From assembly GCA_026985515.1 (NCBI GenBank), contig JALSQH010000221.1, positions 1 through 27,208 on the forward strand: a stretch of 27,208 bases of DNA, read 5' to 3'. Of this stretch, positions 9,029 to 16,909 are shown in pieces; the first letter of the stretch is position 1, and the number at the start of each line of letters is the position of its first letter. The DNA comes from a bacterium (GTDB lineage: Bacteria; JALSQH01). The position numbers and the translations under genes were made by a program. Below the pieces are notes generated by a model. It saw only the letters and a program-made list of their open reading frames with translations. It searched no databases and had not been told where the DNA came from.

Positions 9029-9841
9029 ATGCATCCTGTACTTTTCAAAATCGGTCCCATTGTGATCCATACCTATGGGGTGATGGTTGCCCTGGGGTTC
9101 ATAATGGGTATGTGGTACTCTGCCAGAGAAGCGGAAAGGCTTGGCCTGGATGTGAATAAAATACTTGATCTGGCCTTCTGGGTCCTGATAGGTGGACTTA
9201 TTGGGGCAAGGTTACTCTTCATAATTACACTCTGGAAGGATTTCATGCATTACCCACTTGAGATGCTAAAGGTTTGGAAGGGTGGCCTTGTCTGGTATGG
9301 TGGGGTCATAGGAGGTGGATTGACTGCTTACTACTACATAAAAAAACACAATCTTCCCTTCTGGCCCGTCATTGACATTATTTCCACAGCCGCATTTATT
9401 GGGCTTGCCTTCGGAAGGCTCGGCTGTACCTCAGCAGGTTGCTGTCACGGGAAGGTTATCCCCTGGGCTGACCCGAAAAATCCACCCTGGTGGGCTCTCG
9501 TTTTCACTGATGACAGAAGCCTTGTTCCACTCTCAATGAGGGGAAAGCCACTTTATCCAACCCAGCCCTTGAGTTCGTTGTGTGCCTTCTGTCTCTTTTC
9601 TTTTTTACTGGTGTGGAGAAGATACAAGAAGTTTGATGGGGAATTGTTCTCTCTGGCTCTTATCATCTATTCTGTTTACAGATTTCTCATAGAATTTCTT
9701 AGAGGCGATAAGATAAGAGGATTCGTCATCCCAGGTGTGCTTTCAACATCACAATTTATCGGGATTTTCACATTTCTTGCTGGAATATATTTTTATTGGT
9801 ATCTGTGGAATAAGAACAAAAAGGAGAGTGGCAATGGGTGA
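9029..9841 (+). CDS. lgt: Phosphatidylglycerol--prolipoprotein diacylglyceryl transferase
   Basis: The 270-aa integral membrane protein transfers diacylglycerol from phosphatidylglycerol to the lipobox cysteine of prolipoproteins, the first step of lipoprotein maturation. It has about seven hydrophobic segments. Family features are the N-terminal IGPIVIHTYGVMVALGF, GGLVWYGGVIGG (85-96), GRLGCTSAGCCHGK (129-142, the Cys-rich form of the Lgt signature), YPTQPL (176-181) and RFLIEFLRGD (218-227), which contains the conserved arginine and glutamate. The length is normal. It is preceded by its own promoter region and AAGGAAAGG. Its last eight bases overlap the next small gene. It would serve the two lipoproteins encoded at 177-2423 and 4283-5059. 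Confidence 0.95.
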   Translation: MHPVLFKIGPIVIHTYGVMVALGFIMGMWYSAREAERLGLDVNKILDLAFWVLIGGLIGARLLFIITLWKDFMHYPLEMLKVWKGGLVWYGGVIGGGLTAYYYIKKHNLPFWPVIDIISTAAFIGLAFGRLGCTSAGCCHGKVIPWADPKNPPWWALVFTDDRSLVPLSMRGKPLYPTQPLSSLCAFCLFSFLLVWRRYKKFDGELFSLALIIYSVYRFLIEFLRGDKIRGFVIPGVLSTSQFIGIFTFLAGIYFYWYLWNKNKKESGNG

Positions 9842-10103
9842 GTATGGGGAACAGAGCAAATATAAAGTTGTTAACAAAATATGGCTCGATGGAATGAATA
9901 TCTGGCATGCCTACATTCAGGGAAAAGAGGAGATACTGGGAAGATTGAATGAAGTTCCCATCCCCTTTGAAGAGGGTGCTGAGTGGGAGAGTTTTGAGGG
10001 TTTCCGATTCAGAATTGAAAATCACAGAATCATCAAAATTTACGATCCCCTTGAGGAAGGGGAAACTGACGAGGAAGAACTTTTAAGGAAGTGGAAGAAA
10101 TAG
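9834..10103 (+). CDS. Small hypothetical protein overlapping lgt
   Basis: This is an 89-aa soluble, highly charged protein with no Cys, no signal and no membrane segment. ATG 9834 is chosen because AAGGAGAG lies just upstream and the ATG falls within the end of lgt; the frame is open further upstream but only inside the lgt coding region. It has aromatic-rich segments (NKIWLDGMNIWHAYIQGKEEIL, split here as NKIWLDGMNIW and HAYIQGKEEIL), a central EWESFEGFRFRIENHRIIKIYDP that looks like a small beta barrel or sheet, and an acidic-then-basic end (EEGETDEEELLRKWKK). I do not recognise a family. Translational coupling to lgt is likely; function is unknown. Confidence 0.75.
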   Translation: MGEYGEQSKYKVVNKIWLDGMNIWHAYIQGKEEILGRLNEVPIPFEEGAEWESFEGFRFRIENHRIIKIYDPLEEGETDEEELLRKWKK

Positions 10104-10104
10104 G

Positions 10105-11460
10105 TCAGGCTTTTGATTTTCTGTACATTAGTGAGTATATTCCGATCAGCAGTGAGAGGAACAGAATTTCCCCGATGCTTCCCCCTTCACCTTCTGTGCA
10201 TCCAAATCCCCACCATCTTCTTGTAACTCTGCAATTTCGTGGTATATGTGGTGGGCCAAACTCAAACTTCTCCCCAATTAAGAGGTGATCCATCACCTCG
10301 TTATTAATGGTTATCGCTTTTAGATCCACATAGGTTTCTCCCACTTCAATCAGGAGAAAGTGGAAATGTTCAAGGTCACCATTTGGCTCGTAAAACTGAG
10401 AGTAGGGATTTGACGGAAATGTGAGAAAGGCCGGGGGTGCTCCCCCACCACCTGTGGTGATAAAGTACACACCATCCTTGTAACTTCTCTCGTAGCAATG
10501 TTCATGTCCATTGAATACGATGGTAACCCCGTATGTTATTGCGAGAGGAGCCAGATACTCCCTTGCCAGCTTCATTCCTCTGTCCTCTGTACCGCCATGC
10601 ACCCCTGATGAATATGGAGGCCTGTGGAAAAACATGAACTTGTGGTATGCGTGCCTTTCTTCTGCTTCTTTCAGCTGACTCTCAAGCCACTTATACTGAA
10701 AGGAACCTGGTGTAAATGGTTCCTCTGTTGAAACGACGATGAAAATATTGTTTTTTACCCAGAAGGAGTAGTATGATCCTGAAGGGGTTACAGGATCGGG
10801 AAAGTAGAATAGTTTGCTCAGCGTTATCCCCTCATCTCCAGTATCGTGATTCCCCTCTACTGGATTGAAAAATCTGGATGAGAGAAGAGGTTCTTCTATG
10901 TGAAAGAATTCAAAGTCCCACTCCTCCAGCCTGTTATGTTCCACAAGGTCACCGGTGTTAAAGTAGAATGAAAAATCGTACTGTTTCATCAAGTTTATCA
11001 ACTGTCTGTGGGTGGCTATACCAGTTCTTGAGTCTCCTATGACGGCAAACCGAAAAGTGGAAGAGTCTTTCGAAAGAGTTTTGAACGAATAGAGTTTATC
11101 CGATTCAGGGATTGTGTAAAAATACCTGGTTCCGTCGCTCAGATTATCCAGGATGGCACAGTATCTGAGTCTTTTACCATAAATTGTGGAGTATGTAGCT
11201 TTCACTGAGTAAGAAAGTTCCTTCTGGTCTGTTCCATACTTTACTTCTGGATTGCTCAACAGTTTGTCTGTTTGCCAGCATACGGTGGCTTCAGTAGATG
11301 GAGAAAAAGATTGCAGGTAGGGACCAACTATTCCTGGTCTCGCTTTGAGAGGTGTAAGTAAGATGGTCAGAAATGCAAATACTATGATGCTCCACCAGGT
11401 GGCTGAATTGCTTCCCGGTGAATTTCTATTTCTCCCTCTTCCTGAAGATATCTCAGCCAT
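10105..11460 (-). CDS. Purple acid phosphatase-like metallophosphoesterase with C-terminal membrane tail
   Basis: The 451-aa protein has an N-terminal hydrophobic segment at about 23-38 (signal or anchor) and then a fibronectin-like N-domain of the purple acid phosphatase type (about 43-130, with GPYLQSFSPSTEATVCWQT). The calcineurin-like domain carries the metal ligands in order: GDSRTG (Asp143), TGDLVE (Asp171), EGNHD (Asn204-His205), FFHRPP (His279) and NGHEHCYERS (His319, His321). It should hydrolyse phosphate esters outside the cytoplasm. The C-terminus has GFGC, a Gly-rich stretch, one hydrophobic helix (about 430-445) and RKSK, resembling a protein-sorting signal. ATG 11460 lies 79 bases inside ppiD; no better in-frame start was seen. 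The end is one base from the convergent small gene. Confidence 0.9.
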   Translation of the reverse strand: MAEISSGRGRNRNSPGSNSATWWSIIVFAFLTILLTPLKARPGIVGPYLQSFSPSTEATVCWQTDKLLSNPEVKYGTDQKELSYSVKATYSTIYGKRLRYCAILDNLSDGTRYFYTIPESDKLYSFKTLSKDSSTFRFAVIGDSRTGIATHRQLINLMKQYDFSFYFNTGDLVEHNRLEEWDFEFFHIEEPLLSSRFFNPVEGNHDTGDEGITLSKLFYFPDPVTPSGSYYSFWVKNNIFIVVSTEEPFTPGSFQYKWLESQLKEAEERHAYHKFMFFHRPPYSSGVHGGTEDRGMKLAREYLAPLAITYGVTIVFNGHEHCYERSYKDGVYFITTGGGGAPPAFLTFPSNPYSQFYEPNGDLEHFHFLLIEVGETYVDLKAITINNEVMDHLLIGEKFEFGPPHIPRNCRVTRRWWGFGCTEGEGGSIGEILFLSLLIGIYSLMYRKSKA

Positions 11461-13313
11461 TTTTCCATTATCCTTTCAGAATTTTTTTCCCTGTATTTTT
11501 TCTCAATTTCTGCTTTCTTCTGTAAAAATTCTTTTTGAGTAACTCTGTGGTGTTTCTTTAACTGAACCACAAAGAAGTTATCACCCACCGTGAAAACCTG
11601 GTCCGGAATAGGATTCTTCTCGCTTAATCTGAAGGCAGTTTTTCTCAATTCGTCGCTTTTTCCTATTCCCGGAATCGAATTATTCACGGGCGTGAAGTCT
11701 CCTGTCTCTTCAACTCTCAAGTGGAGCATTCTGGCAACCCTGTGAATGTCTCCATATTTTCTGAGAAGTGAAAGGAATTTTGAAGCCTTTTCTGCTGCCC
11801 TGATTTTTGCTTTATCCCTTCTTATTTTTTCAATTATTTTCTCTTTAACCTCGGGAAAGGTTTGCTGATATGGTGGTTTTTCACCCACTATTTCAACCAG
11901 ATAAACACCATTTAAAGTTTCTACTTTGAAAGGCTTATCTGTTTCTTTCTGTGAGAAAACCTTTTCCTTGAAACTCTTTTCATCTTCTATTTCCTTCAGT
12001 TCTATGTGATCCCTGTCAAAGTATGGAGTTTCTTTGATTTTTACTCCAAATTCTTTTGCAAAGGACTGGAGATCACCGGATTTTATGGCACTGTCAGCTG
12101 CCTTTCTAATCTCCTCTTTTCTTTTATCAAGTAACTCCCTTGTAAGCTCAAATCTGATTCTATTTTCTACCTCTTTCAGTGGAGATATACCGGGTCCCCT
12201 CTTTGCCTCAACTTTTATAATGTGAAAGCCAAATTGTGTTCTCACTGGTCCGGTGACCTCTCCCGTGGTTGCGTTGAAAGCAGCCTCTTCAAAGGCTTTG
12301 ACCATTTCTCCTCTGCCAAACCAGCCAAGCTCGCCGCCTCTTCTGGCAGATGGTCCCTCAGAGTATTTCCTAGCAAGGGCAGAGAAGTTTTTACTTTTTT
12401 TTGCCAGTTTAAGAATCTTAAATGCCTTCTCCCTTGCTGCGTTGACTTCTTCTGTTGTTGCCCCCGGAGGAACCTTAATCAGTATGTGACTTGCTTTAAC
12501 CTGTTCACCATGTTTAAATTCCTCTTTGTGCTTCTCGTAGTAATCCTTTATCATCTCTTCAGTGACACTGTTCTTCTCATTTAGAAATGGAACAAACACA
12601 TATTTCACTTTTCTCAGTGGTCCCGTTTTAAAATCTTCTTTGTGAGAGGAGTAATACTCCTCAGCTTCTTTAGTGGTGACTTTTATTCTCCCTTCAAATT
12701 CCTGCGGTGAAAATTTCACATAATAGAGATTCACCTTTTCATTTTCTGCATAGAATAACTCAAAAAGCTCCTCATCTTCTATGAACCATGTGTATTTTAC
12801 AAAATTTTCAAACCGCTGGGAGTTTAACCTTTCCCTTTCCTCTTTTTCAAACTGGGCGGGAGTCATTGGGGGCCTTGCGTTTCTCAATACATCCTGATAA
12901 AGCCTCTGATTGAATCTGCCTCCATACTGGAATGCCGGGATTGAGGCAATGTACTCCATAAGGGTTGTATCATCAATATCTATACCAAGCCTTTTTGCCT
13001 CCTGAGCCTTTAATTTTTCAACTATGAGACTGAAAAGAACCTGTTCCCTGAAGTGCACTTTTTTCATAAATTCTTCATTAAAACTATCTCCAAACCTCTT
13101 TCTGTAGGCATCAATCAACCTTCCGAGTACCAGATTGTAATCTTCAATGTAGATGGGTTCATCATTCACCTCTGCCACAACACCACTGCCCATCTTGCTT
13201 GCTCTTCTGATACCGGTCAGAATCCCGAACCCAATAAAGAAGGTAAGAGCTATCAGACCGGCTCCTATTTTAACAACCGGCGAATTAGCCCTTTTCCTCA
13301 CATAATCCAGCAT
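11382..13313 (-). CDS. ppiD: Periplasmic folding chaperone / peptidyl-prolyl isomerase (PpiD/SurA type)
   Basis: The 643-aa protein has a short cytoplasmic N-terminus, a single membrane segment at about 15-34, a SurA_N-like chaperone domain (about 45-190) and one parvulin rotamase domain (about 273-370) with KASHILIK, KYSEGPSARRGGELGWFGRGEMV and TQFGFHIIKVE. The C-terminal part again looks like chaperone sequence. This is the architecture and size of PpiD, an inner-membrane-anchored foldase acting on secreted and outer-membrane proteins. ATG 13313 follows TAAGGAG, where the TAA is the stop of the upstream gene, so the two genes are tightly coupled. Its 3' end overlaps the metallophosphoesterase gene. 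A second rotamase domain, found in SurA, is absent. Confidence 0.92.
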   Translation of the reverse strand: MLDYVRKRANSPVVKIGAGLIALTFFIGFGILTGIRRASKMGSGVVAEVNDEPIYIEDYNLVLGRLIDAYRKRFGDSFNEEFMKKVHFREQVLFSLIVEKLKAQEAKRLGIDIDDTTLMEYIASIPAFQYGGRFNQRLYQDVLRNARPPMTPAQFEKEERERLNSQRFENFVKYTWFIEDEELFELFYAENEKVNLYYVKFSPQEFEGRIKVTTKEAEEYYSSHKEDFKTGPLRKVKYVFVPFLNEKNSVTEEMIKDYYEKHKEEFKHGEQVKASHILIKVPPGATTEEVNAAREKAFKILKLAKKSKNFSALARKYSEGPSARRGGELGWFGRGEMVKAFEEAAFNATTGEVTGPVRTQFGFHIIKVEAKRGPGISPLKEVENRIRFELTRELLDKRKEEIRKAADSAIKSGDLQSFAKEFGVKIKETPYFDRDHIELKEIEDEKSFKEKVFSQKETDKPFKVETLNGVYLVEIVGEKPPYQQTFPEVKEKIIEKIRRDKAKIRAAEKASKFLSLLRKYGDIHRVARMLHLRVEETGDFTPVNNSIPGIGKSDELRKTAFRLSEKNPIPDQVFTVGDNFFVVQLKKHHRVTQKEFLQKKAEIEKKYREKNSERIMEKWLRYLQEEGEIEIHREAIQPPGGAS

Positions 13314-13323
13314 CTTTGACTCC

Positions 13324-15366
13324 TTATCCTTTTCTTATCATTTCCAGAATCACAACTAACAGTATAACTATAATCAACCCTCCCGTCAAACCTGTGGTAC
13401 TGAGAATAAGAGGTGAAGAAATGGCTCCTGCAGCACCACTGATATGGTCGGTGAATTCTGCAAAGGAGGATGTTTCTCCCACATTTGAAGTTGAAGAATA
13501 TTTTGAAAGGGCTCCCTCTGAAAAAATTATTCCGAAAGAAGAAAAGAGAAGAATTACCCCTATATAAACTGGCAGAATCGAGGTGGAAAAGATAAGTGTT
13601 AAAACTCCTGATATTGCAGTTAATAAGGGTACAAATTTTTTTGAAGAAATTTTCAGGGACAGGTACGTTCCAGCTGATAGGGAAATCATAAAGACACCCA
13701 TAAGCAGTGCAATGTGATGGTAAATTACACCGAATTTATATTGAAAAGTGTATAACACAGTTATTTCTGAAAATAGTCCGGTGAAGCCTGTCAGAATAAA
13801 ATATGAGGAGCTATTTTTCTTTCCCATGAACATTGCAGTAAGAATGAAGATCAGGATGATAAGTGATAAGACTTTTACGGTAAAAGGGTTCTTTAAGAGG
13901 AGAAAAAGTGTCCTGCCACCTGTGAGTTCATTCTCCCAGTGAGCAATTCCCATCAAGTAAATATAGGGTTGAATTTTCACATGAGCGGGTTTCAAACTGT
14001 TATAAAAATCTATCAGACTCTGGTTACACATTCCCATAACGTAATAAAACTCACTACTGTTTTTAAATTTGTCTGCTCTCCTTTGACAGAAGTTTTTAAC
14101 TGGAAGGGGATGGTCTGTGAAAACAAGATAAATATTTTCAAAGGGAAAAATGTAAGAGAATCTGAAAAATCTCTCTCCTTCGCCTCTCATGAGAGATAGA
14201 GCAAGTTTTTCCGCATCGTCCGGGTAATTTTTCGTTTCTTCAAGTTGAAAAATTAACAGACCATCTCTGTTCAGGGAATTTCTTACTACCTGCAGGAATT
14301 GGGGTGAAAAGAACCGTTCATCCCTTATGGTGGATGGAATATGATTAAGAGAAATTTCTATTGAACCAAATCTCTCCTTTTCTTTTCTCAAATAGTCAAG
14401 TATATCTCCGTAGTAAATTATTCTGGAATAAACAGGTAATTTTGATGGTTTCTCAACAAACTTCAGACCCGGATCTGGCCTGATCAGAGCAGGTTTATAG
14501 TGTGAAAGAGTGAAGTTTGGGGCATCGTATGAATATATCAGGAGATTTCCGCCCTCTTTGCCTGCAACAAATTGTGGAGTAAGAATCATTCTTTTTTTAG
14601 ATGGGTCTGGAAATGTGTAGAGGGGAAAGTATCCACCGTAAAGAGTAAAAGAATTGCTTTTTTCTATGAGTGTTAGTGGAGAAAATTTCCCCCTCCTACT
14701 GGCGATAACCCTTCCCTCAGTGGTTTTTTCCCACATAAATCTGGTTATGGAGGGAGTGGCAATGAGCAGGATAAGGTAAATTATCCAGATGGGGAAAAAT
14801 TTACCTTTTCTTTGTAATATGATCAGGGTTGTGGCCACAAGAAGCCCTGATATGAGCATCGATGATTCTTCACTGACTCCCACTTGAAAAAGAAGGAAAG
14901 TGGTCAGTGCTCCTGTAAATGACCCCGCTGATTCAGACAGATATGCAATAGATGTGGCATATTCCTTTACAGGCTTCAGGTTTCTGGAAAGTGTTACAAA
15001 ACCAAGACCGGTTAAAAATCCAGCCGGAGCAGTCACCGCCAGTGCTATGAGAATAATTTCAGAAAGAGAGAATACATGTATGAAGTTCTCACGCTGAAAC
15101 TTTATTATGTCGGGAAGGAATATAAGGAAAGGTGCCACTGTTATCAGGATGAGAAACACTCCATCTGCCTTGAATTCTTTTCTTCCGGCAAGTCCCCCTG
15201 CGGCAGTTGAAAGCATCCAGAAAGTAACTGTAATTGAAAATATCAGTTCGTTGCTCCATATAAGAGAATAGAGTTTTTCCATCAGAAGAATCTGGGTTGA
15301 GAAAGTGAAAAAACCAAGGAGAAATAACCCTGTGGAGTGGTGGAATAAAATTTTTCTTGACATCAT
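13324..15366 (-). CDS. Spermidine synthase-like polytopic membrane protein with degenerate catalytic domain
   Basis: From ATG 15366 the product is 680 residues. About seven hydrophobic segments at the N-terminus are followed by a soluble domain (about 235-480) and roughly six more membrane segments. This is the layout of bacterial fused MFS/spermidine synthase proteins. Traces of the synthase fold are EGRVIASRRG with following strands, and DERFFSPQFLQVVRNSLNRDGLLIFQL, which parallels the usual RFYTxEF...L.pGG segment (split here as DERFFSPQFLQVVRNS and LNRDGLLIFQL). The Gly-rich SAM-binding loop and the catalytic Asp of the usual D.P.P loop are not visible (LNHIPST instead), so it is probably not an aminopropyltransferase. 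Two adjacent ATGs (15366, 15363) make the start slightly uncertain. A longer frame exists to 15495 but would run across the nuo promoter. Confidence 0.78.
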   Translation of the reverse strand: MMSRKILFHHSTGLFLLGFFTFSTQILLMEKLYSLIWSNELIFSITVTFWMLSTAAGGLAGRKEFKADGVFLILITVAPFLIFLPDIIKFQRENFIHVFSLSEIILIALAVTAPAGFLTGLGFVTLSRNLKPVKEYATSIAYLSESAGSFTGALTTFLLFQVGVSEESSMLISGLLVATTLIILQRKGKFFPIWIIYLILLIATPSITRFMWEKTTEGRVIASRRGKFSPLTLIEKSNSFTLYGGYFPLYTFPDPSKKRMILTPQFVAGKEGGNLLIYSYDAPNFTLSHYKPALIRPDPGLKFVEKPSKLPVYSRIIYYGDILDYLRKEKERFGSIEISLNHIPSTIRDERFFSPQFLQVVRNSLNRDGLLIFQLEETKNYPDDAEKLALSLMRGEGERFFRFSYIFPFENIYLVFTDHPLPVKNFCQRRADKFKNSSEFYYVMGMCNQSLIDFYNSLKPAHVKIQPYIYLMGIAHWENELTGGRTLFLLLKNPFTVKVLSLIILIFILTAMFMGKKNSSSYFILTGFTGLFSEITVLYTFQYKFGVIYHHIALLMGVFMISLSAGTYLSLKISSKKFVPLLTAISGVLTLIFSTSILPVYIGVILLFSSFGIIFSEGALSKYSSTSNVGETSSFAEFTDHISGAAGAISSPLILSTTGLTGGLIIVILLVVILEMIRKG

Positions 15367-15387
15367 TCTCAAAAAATTGTATACAAT
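15357..15387 (+). promoter_or_regulatory. Predicted promoter of the nuo operon
   Basis: A perfect -35 TTGACA (15357-15362) is followed 17 bases later by TATACA (15380-15385) and 19 bases later by TACAAT (15382-15387). Transcription would start near 15392-15394, giving a leader of about 20 bases that contains AAGGCGGG before ATG 15415. The -35 overlaps the first codons of the divergent gene. Confidence 0.65.
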
Positions 15388-15404
15388 ATACAAAAATTGC
15401 ACAA
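15376..15404 (-). promoter_or_regulatory. Predicted divergent promoter for the spermidine synthase-like/ppiD operon
   Basis: On the minus strand TACAAT (-10, 15376-15381) lies 17 bases after TTGTGC (15399-15404). The -10 shares the palindrome TTGTATACAA (15377-15386) with the nuo promoter. The expected start near 15369 would leave only a few bases before ATG 15366 or 15363, so the mRNA may be almost leaderless. Confidence 0.4.
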
Positions 15405-15414
15405 GGCGGGTTTT

Positions 15415-15813
15415 ATGGGATTTAATCTTGCAATACTGGGCGGCTTTGTTTTGCTCATTTTCGTTTTCGTATTTGCCGCAATCCTTATATCTCATCTTCT
15501 GGCACCCCAGAATCCTGAAGAGGGAGATAAGAGAACTCCGTATGAGTGTGCAGAAAGACCCATTACAAAAAACTGGATAAGATACAACTTCAGATTTTAC
15601 CTTATCGCCATACTCTTTATCGTTTTTGATGTTGAAATTGTTTTTGTTTACCCCGTTGCGGTGGTTTACAGGAAATGGATTGAGGCAAATCTTGGCAAGG
15701 TGGCTCTGTGGGAGCTTTTCATTTTTATTGTAATTCTTCTTGCAGCTCTCATTTATGCATGGGGTAAGGATGACCTTGCATATGTAAAGAGTATTCCCAG
15801 AGGAGAAGATTGA
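15415..15813 (+). CDS. nuoA: NADH-quinone oxidoreductase subunit A
   Basis: This 132-aa subunit of the complex I membrane arm has three membrane helices and belongs to the NDH-1 subunit 3 family. The loop after helix 1 holds the signature DKRTPYECAERP, including the conserved Cys of the loop that senses the quinone cavity, and helix 2 carries FDVEIVFVYP. ATG 15415 is preferred because AAGGCGGG lies five bases upstream; a TTG at 15397 in frame would add six residues and remove most of the leader. It is the first gene of the operon, and its stop overlaps the nuoB start (TGATG). Confidence 0.96.
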   Translation: MGFNLAILGGFVLLIFVFVFAAILISHLLAPQNPEEGDKRTPYECAERPITKNWIRYNFRFYLIAILFIVFDVEIVFVYPVAVVYRKWIEANLGKVALWELFIFIVILLAALIYAWGKDDLAYVKSIPRGED

Positions 15814-16352
15814 TGGCAGGAAGATATAAAGAGGGTGTCGAAAATATTCCTATTGAACAGATAGCAGATGCACTTTTCCCCGAAGTGATTTTAACAACAG
15901 TGGATGATTTCCTTAACTGGGGAAGAAGCTGGTCAGTATGGTACCTTCTCTTTGCGACTGCCTGCTGTGGAATAGAGCTGATGCAATTTGGTGGTCCAAG
16001 GACAGATGCTGACAGAATTGGGTCAGTTTTCAGAGCAACACCGAGACAGGCTGACCTTATGATAGTGGCTGGAACCATTACATACAAAATGGCTTCCAGG
16101 GTTAAGCTATTGTATGAACAGATGGCTGAGCCAAAGTATGTTATTTCAATGGGTGCCTGCGCGAACTGTGGAGGTCCTTTCTGGTACAGTTATTCAGTTT
16201 TGAGAGGAATTGACAAGGTTATCCCGGTTGATTTTTATATTGCAGGTTGTCCTCCAAGGCCCGAAGCTCTGCTTCAGGGAGTCATAGAGGTTCAGAAGAA
16301 GATCAAGAAGGAAAAATATCTGCGAGCCAAAAAATCGGAGGCTGGTGGTTAA
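15813..16352 (+). CDS. nuoB: NADH-quinone oxidoreductase subunit B
   Basis: The 179-aa protein carries iron-sulfur cluster N2, the last electron carrier before quinone. The four ligands are visible as Cys51-Cys52 (FATACCGIE), Cys116 (SMGACANCGG) and Cys146 (YIAGCPPRPEAL). The core is typical, with PRTDADRIGSVFRATPRQADLM between them. ATG 15813 follows AGGAGAAG and overlaps the nuoA stop; a TTG at 15810 in the same frame is less likely. The C-terminus is lysine-rich (QKKIKKEKYLRAKKSE). It contacts NuoC, NuoD and NuoI in the connecting module. Confidence 0.97.
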   Translation: MAGRYKEGVENIPIEQIADALFPEVILTTVDDFLNWGRSWSVWYLLFATACCGIELMQFGGPRTDADRIGSVFRATPRQADLMIVAGTITYKMASRVKLLYEQMAEPKYVISMGACANCGGPFWYSYSVLRGIDKVIPVDFYIAGCPPRPEALLQGVIEVQKKIKKEKYLRAKKSEAGG

Positions 16353-16909
16353 TGGAGGGAATTGAGAACATTTATACCTACCTGAAGGGCAAGTTTGGAG
16401 AAGGGATCGGGATTCTGGATAAGGAGAGCAGGGATCCCTGGTTTGAAGTGAAGAGGGAGAATCTCAGAGAGGTTGCCACATTTCTGAGAGATGATCCAGA
16501 ACTTGGTTTCACCTATCTTGTGGCCATCACTGGAGTGGATTACTCGAAGTTTGTGGATGTGGATTACAAGGGAAAGTTATGTGCAACATACATACTGTAT
16601 CGGTTGAGGGACAGTCATCAGTTAATTTTTAAAGTCTTTGTTGAGAAGGAAGATCCTGTTATACCTTCAGTCTGGGATATATGGAGAGCGGCTGAGTGGC
16701 ATGAGAGGGAAGCCTTTGATCTTGTTGGAATAAAATTTGAAGGTCACCCTGACCTGAGAAGAATTCTTCTGCCCCCTGAATGGGAGGGGCATCCTCTATT
16801 AAAAGATTACAAAGAGCCGGAGGAATACAGAACTCCAGATGGTTACCTTGTTGTAAAAACACACAGACCAGATCCATTGAGGGAGAACAATGAGTCTGAC
16901 CAGAAGTGA
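16352..16909 (+). CDS. nuoC: NADH-quinone oxidoreductase subunit C
   Basis: The 185-aa product is the 30-kDa subunit of the peripheral arm, here as a separate protein and not fused to NuoD as in E. coli. The family signature REAFDLVGIKFEGHPDLRRI continues into LLPPEWEGHPLLKDY. ATG 16352 shares one base with the nuoB stop and follows GGAGG at 16337-16341; the frame is open further upstream, but that part overlaps nuoB in another frame. It has no cofactor of its own and stabilises NuoB and NuoD. Its end overlaps nuoD by 20 bases. Confidence 0.95.
   Translation: MEGIENIYTYLKGKFGEGIGILDKESRDPWFEVKRENLREVATFLRDDPELGFTYLVAITGVDYSKFVDVDYKGKLCATYILYRLRDSHQLIFKVFVEKEDPVIPSVWDIWRAAEWHEREAFDLVGIKFEGHPDLRRILLPPEWEGHPLLKDYKEPEEYRTPDGYLVVKTHRPDPLRENNESDQK

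Noticed and set aside
10047-10062. Perfect 6-bp stem CCCCTT-GAGG-AAGGGG considered as a bidirectional terminator between the convergent genes
   Set aside because: It lies inside the small coding region, encodes PLEEG in frame, and has no T-run on either side.
15367-15495. N-terminal extension of the spermidine synthase-like protein by 43 residues
   Set aside because: The extension has no similarity to the family, runs through the nuo promoter and the start of nuoA, and the ATG pair at 15366/15363 directly precedes the first membrane segment.
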